Shown piece after piece: positions 61,545 through 64,000 of a stretch of 64,000 bases of DNA. The notes under the pieces were generated by a model, which made no database searches, was not told the origin of the DNA, and was given only the letters and a program-made list of their open reading frames with translations. Position 1 is the first letter of the stretch. Each line of letters begins with the position of its first letter. Source of the stretch: Flagellimonas sp. MMG031 (GTDB taxonomy: Bacteria; Bacteroidota; Bacteroidia; Flavobacteriales; Flavobacteriaceae); assembly GCF_040112705.1 (NCBI RefSeq), contig NZ_CP157804.1:2350001-2414000 (forward strand). The letters run 5' to 3'. Position numbers and translations under genes: made by a program.

Positions 61545-62507
61545 TTAGAAGAATCTTGGGGTTATTACACGATTGGCTTTATTGAAAATATCAAAGCGAA
61601 GGAACACTTCGTAAGATCCATTGCTATACTGTTCGATGTTGGTCGATTGATAGTCATAACCAAATCCTGCAAAGAATCCAGGTGTTATTTGAAATCCGGC
61701 AAGGGCACTTACGGCTGCGCTCCAGCGATAGGATGCTCCAAGTGTTAGCTTTTCATTGATCAAGAAGTTGGCGGAGAGGTCCCATTGCAGTGGAGAGCCA
61801 CTTACATATTTTACCAATGTTGCTGGCTTAAATTTCAAGTTTTCATTTAGGTCGAATACATAACCTGTAATGAAAAAGTAGTGCAAACGTTCTACGGCAA
61901 TGTCATTGGTGTTGGCATTTTGTAGGGAACTTTCATCAAAATGTGTAGTGTTCAAAAAATTGGGTACTGACAATCCTGCATAGAACCTATCAGAATTTAA
62001 GTAAAGCCCTGCACCAACCTGGGGCCTAAGCCTATTGTCCACATTCGACTGAAAAAAGGGGTCAGACTGTTCAGATAATGTAAGCCTTGTGTAATCGATA
62101 TCCAAAACGTCCATACCTGCTTTTAAACCAAATGCCAATTTATAATTATATGACAGATTGATTGAATATGAGTAATCTGCCGTTATGTTTGACTCCATCG
62201 CGGGACCAATTTTGTCATAGACTATGGAAAGGCCTAGCCCCATATTATCATACAAGCCTATTGGGGAGTTTACCGTGAAGGTTCCCGTTTCAGGGGAACC
62301 ATCCAATCCAACCCATTGTGTCCTACCCAAGAAGCCAAAACTCAGTACTTCCCTAGATCCTGCGTAGGCAGGATTGATTACCTGTGTATTATACATGTAC
62401 TGGGTAAATTGGGGGTCTTGCTGCCCATAGGAGGTTATTATGGCTGAGAGAAACGTCAATGCCACTAAGCAATGGTTCCTATTTATTTTAAGATTCGTCA
62501 TCCTCAT
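61545..62507 (-). CDS. PorP/SprF-family type IX secretion outer-membrane protein
   Basis: 320 residues with a signal peptide (after about SYG). It has the family landmarks QDPQFTQYMYNTQVINPAYAGSR, then repeated barrel strands (LGLSIVYDKIGPAMESNITADYSYSI, GAGLYLNSDRFYAGLSVPNFL) to the C-terminal FDIFNKANRVITPRFF. PorP/SprF proteins are outer-membrane barrels that help particular T9SS cargo reach or stay on the cell surface, usually the protein encoded next to them. Here the cargo candidate is the repeat protein upstream (62546). Confidence 0.92.
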   Translation of the reverse strand: MRMTNLKINRNHCLVALTFLSAIITSYGQQDPQFTQYMYNTQVINPAYAGSREVLSFGFLGRTQWVGLDGSPETGTFTVNSPIGLYDNMGLGLSIVYDKIGPAMESNITADYSYSINLSYNYKLAFGLKAGMDVLDIDYTRLTLSEQSDPFFQSNVDNRLRPQVGAGLYLNSDRFYAGLSVPNFLNTTHFDESSLQNANTNDIAVERLHYFFITGYVFDLNENLKFKPATLVKYVSGSPLQWDLSANFLINEKLTLGASYRWSAAVSALAGFQITPGFFAGFGYDYQSTNIEQYSNGSYEVFLRFDIFNKANRVITPRFF

Positions 62508-62545
62508 TACTATTCTTGGTTCTTTATTGTGATTTTGTTTTGGTC

Positions 62546-64000
62546 TTAATTGTGGTTGATATAGAGATATCCTGTATAACTTTCTTCACCTGGATTTTCT
62601 GTGCCTGTAAAGGTTAGGATATAGAAATAGGTTCCGCTCGGGAGTTCCCTATCCTGCTGCAAAGTGGCCCTTCCCTCAGAAATTCCATAAAACAGATTGT
62701 TTCCTTGTCCGTATCCATCTACTTCGTATACCTGAACACCCCAGCGATTGAAAATCTTCAAGTTGTTGTTTGGATAGTTTTCGATGCCTAAGATTCTGAA
62801 GAAATCATTAAATCCATCTCCGTTGGGTGTAATACCATTGAAGATCTGGAACCCTATAGCTCCACCATCTGAACACGCATTGTTTGGAATGGTAATTTCT
62901 GTTGGATCATCCTCGGTATAGCTATTATTGTCGGATAGGTCCTGAAGTTGGAAATCAAAACCAACAATATCACCGACCACGGTAGCTTGGTTAATAAATA
63001 CACCTGTATCAATATCTGTTTGCGTTAGACTATAGGAGAATTCGTAGGTCCACGTTTCTCCAGACGACAGTATACCATCTTCATTTTCATCACTGTTTTC
63101 TATAGGGCCGGAAATAACGCCGCCCAATAACCCATCGGTGAGTACCACATTTTCTACATTCCCAATACCACCGTTTAACACGGTGAAGGTGAATCCGATG
63201 GTGTCCACACAGTTGTCGTTATTGCTGTCCAACAACGTGGCTTGCTTTATAAGGCCAATGCCATTAAGGCCGTCACCATCGCCGCCATCTCCTCCGTTAC
63301 TACCATCAGTGCAAGCATCGTTGGGAACAGCAATTTCTGTAGGTTCATTTTCCAAAAAGCTATCATCATCGGAAAAATCAAACACTTCAAAGTCAAAGCC
63401 CAATGGTTCGGCAGTTACTGTCGCTTGATTGAGGACAGCTCCATTATCAACATCCTGTTGGGTAATAGCGTACAAAGCTTGGTACGTCCAAGTCTCTCCT
63501 ACGGAAAGTATACCATCATTATTAATGTCAGTATCATTTACTGGGCCACTAATTTCACCGTCTATCAGAGGGTCTATCAATACCACAGTGTCCAAGTCTG
63601 CACCACCATTATTGGTAACGGTAAATGTGTACAAGATGCTCTCTACGCATTCATCGTCGTTGATATCGGCCAAAGCTCCTTCTTTGATGAGACTAATGCT
63701 GGCACTTCCTTCGGTACAGGTGTCATCCGTTACGGGGGTTCTTGTGGGATTATCTTCCAAGAAATTGTCATCATCTGAAAAGTCCGACACTTCTAGGTCA
63801 AAATTGATTCGTTGGGCGGTTACAATGGCTTGATTTATCACAGCCCCATTATCGATATCATTTTGTGTGATGGCATATACGGCTTCATAGGTCCATGTCT
63901 CCCCTATCGATAGGACACCGTCATTGTTCTCATCCGTACCATCTACAGGTCCAGGAATTTCACCATCAAACAAGGAATCTTCCAAAATAACCTCATCAAG
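62546..64000 (-). CDS. Large surface repeat protein with type B sorting domain, 3' part of gene
   Basis: The frame is open at the right edge (five more codons, LDEVI, precede the first TTG at 63985), so the N-terminus is missing. At least three repeats of a DUF11-like unit are visible, each with an IxGPxxxxDxNxDGxLSxGETWTY segment; the first two are spaced 135 residues, the next about 146 because of a GGDGGDGDGLNG insertion. The last ~100 residues are a gliding-motility/T9SS type B sorting domain (FNGITPNGDGFNDFFRI, NNLKIFNRWGVQVYEV, SGTYFYILTFTG). Likely a cell-surface or secreted adhesin carried by T9SS. Function beyond that is unknown. Confidence 0.88.
   Translation of the reverse strand, partial: LDEVILEDSLFDGEIPGPVDGTDENNDGVLSIGETWTYEAVYAITQNDIDNGAVINQAIVTAQRINFDLEVSDFSDDDNFLEDNPTRTPVTDDTCTEGSASISLIKEGALADINDDECVESILYTFTVTNNGGADLDTVVLIDPLIDGEISGPVNDTDINNDGILSVGETWTYQALYAITQQDVDNGAVLNQATVTAEPLGFDFEVFDFSDDDSFLENEPTEIAVPNDACTDGSNGGDGGDGDGLNGIGLIKQATLLDSNNDNCVDTIGFTFTVLNGGIGNVENVVLTDGLLGGVISGPIENSDENEDGILSSGETWTYEFSYSLTQTDIDTGVFINQATVVGDIVGFDFQLQDLSDNNSYTEDDPTEITIPNNACSDGGAIGFQIFNGITPNGDGFNDFFRILGIENYPNNNLKIFNRWGVQVYEVDGYGQGNNLFYGISEGRATLQQDRELPSGTYFYILTFTGTENPGEESYTGYLYINHN

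Noticed and set aside
1-64000. CRISPR array, tRNA, rRNA, riboswitch, IS element, prophage or defence system
   Set aside because: None of the spaced direct repeats, cloverleaf sequences, terminal-repeat transposase genes or phage structural genes was seen.

Overview
The window is chromosomal DNA of a Bacteroidota bacterium, almost certainly a marine Flavobacteriaceae (inference). Signs of this are a PorP/SprF-type type IX secretion (T9SS) protein, a gliding-type C-terminal sorting domain, a TonB receptor with an N-terminal carboxypeptidase-regulatory domain, DUF4834 and CAL67264-type small proteins, a PUR-family nucleic-acid-binding protein, promoters of the TAnnTTTG type, and start codons mostly without a Shine-Dalgarno sequence. 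No rRNA, tRNA, CRISPR array, prophage or conventional insertion sequence was seen. Both ends cut a gene: the C-terminus of a MenE-like ligase at the left and a large repeat-containing surface protein at the right.

Layout. 0-12 kb is mostly metabolic and housekeeping: M24 peptidase, a plug-TPR surface protein, acyl-CoA carboxylase beta subunit, a Gfo/Idh/MocA oxidoreductase, EttA, an MBL hydrolase, a membrane-anchored coiled-coil protein and fumarase. 12-20 kb has a 57-aa membrane protein with its own promoter and terminator, an outer-membrane TonB receptor, an ArsC-like protein, prfB with an intact programmed +1 frameshift, a zinc metalloprotease and a threonine aldolase. 20.97-21.78 kb is a cluster of long inverted repeats; one unit carries a solo GIY-YIG nuclease gene between its two arms. 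22-27 kb has YbaB, an S9 peptidase, and a pair of PLP enzymes that fits the first two steps of sulfonolipid (capnine) synthesis.

27-37.7 kb is a long leftward run: secreted protein, M20 amidohydrolase, Crp/Fnr regulator, YitT, DUF1648, an ArsP/YraQ permease, a sigma-factor operon with two unknown membrane proteins and an alpha/beta hydrolase, a SulP transporter, and a decayed hydrolase. 37.8-44.2 kb has a fused cyclophilin-FKBP, two tiny paralogous membrane ORFs (27 and 28 aa), a cold shock protein, a 1-Cys peroxiredoxin, a DinB/YfiT protein, a GNAT enzyme, a thioredoxin-like protein, the PUR protein and an ABC exporter. 44.3-47.6 kb is nusB, DUF1573, yajC and a Tat-exported oxidoreductase. 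47.7-52.7 kb is mostly hypothetical genes. 52.8-58.2 kb is a tight DUF4834, YfhO, glycosyltransferase, flippase series, probably for surface glycan. 58.3-64 kb holds an Arg/Ser-rich exported protein and a T9SS-linked trio (repeat surface protein, PorP/SprF, OmpA).

The only gene-free stretch over 300 bases not otherwise described is none: 21459-21826 is repeats and 38770-39156 holds the two tiny ORFs and a terminator. Shorter gaps (50262-50533, 32562-32771, 17302-17525, 36902-37094) show nothing I can name.
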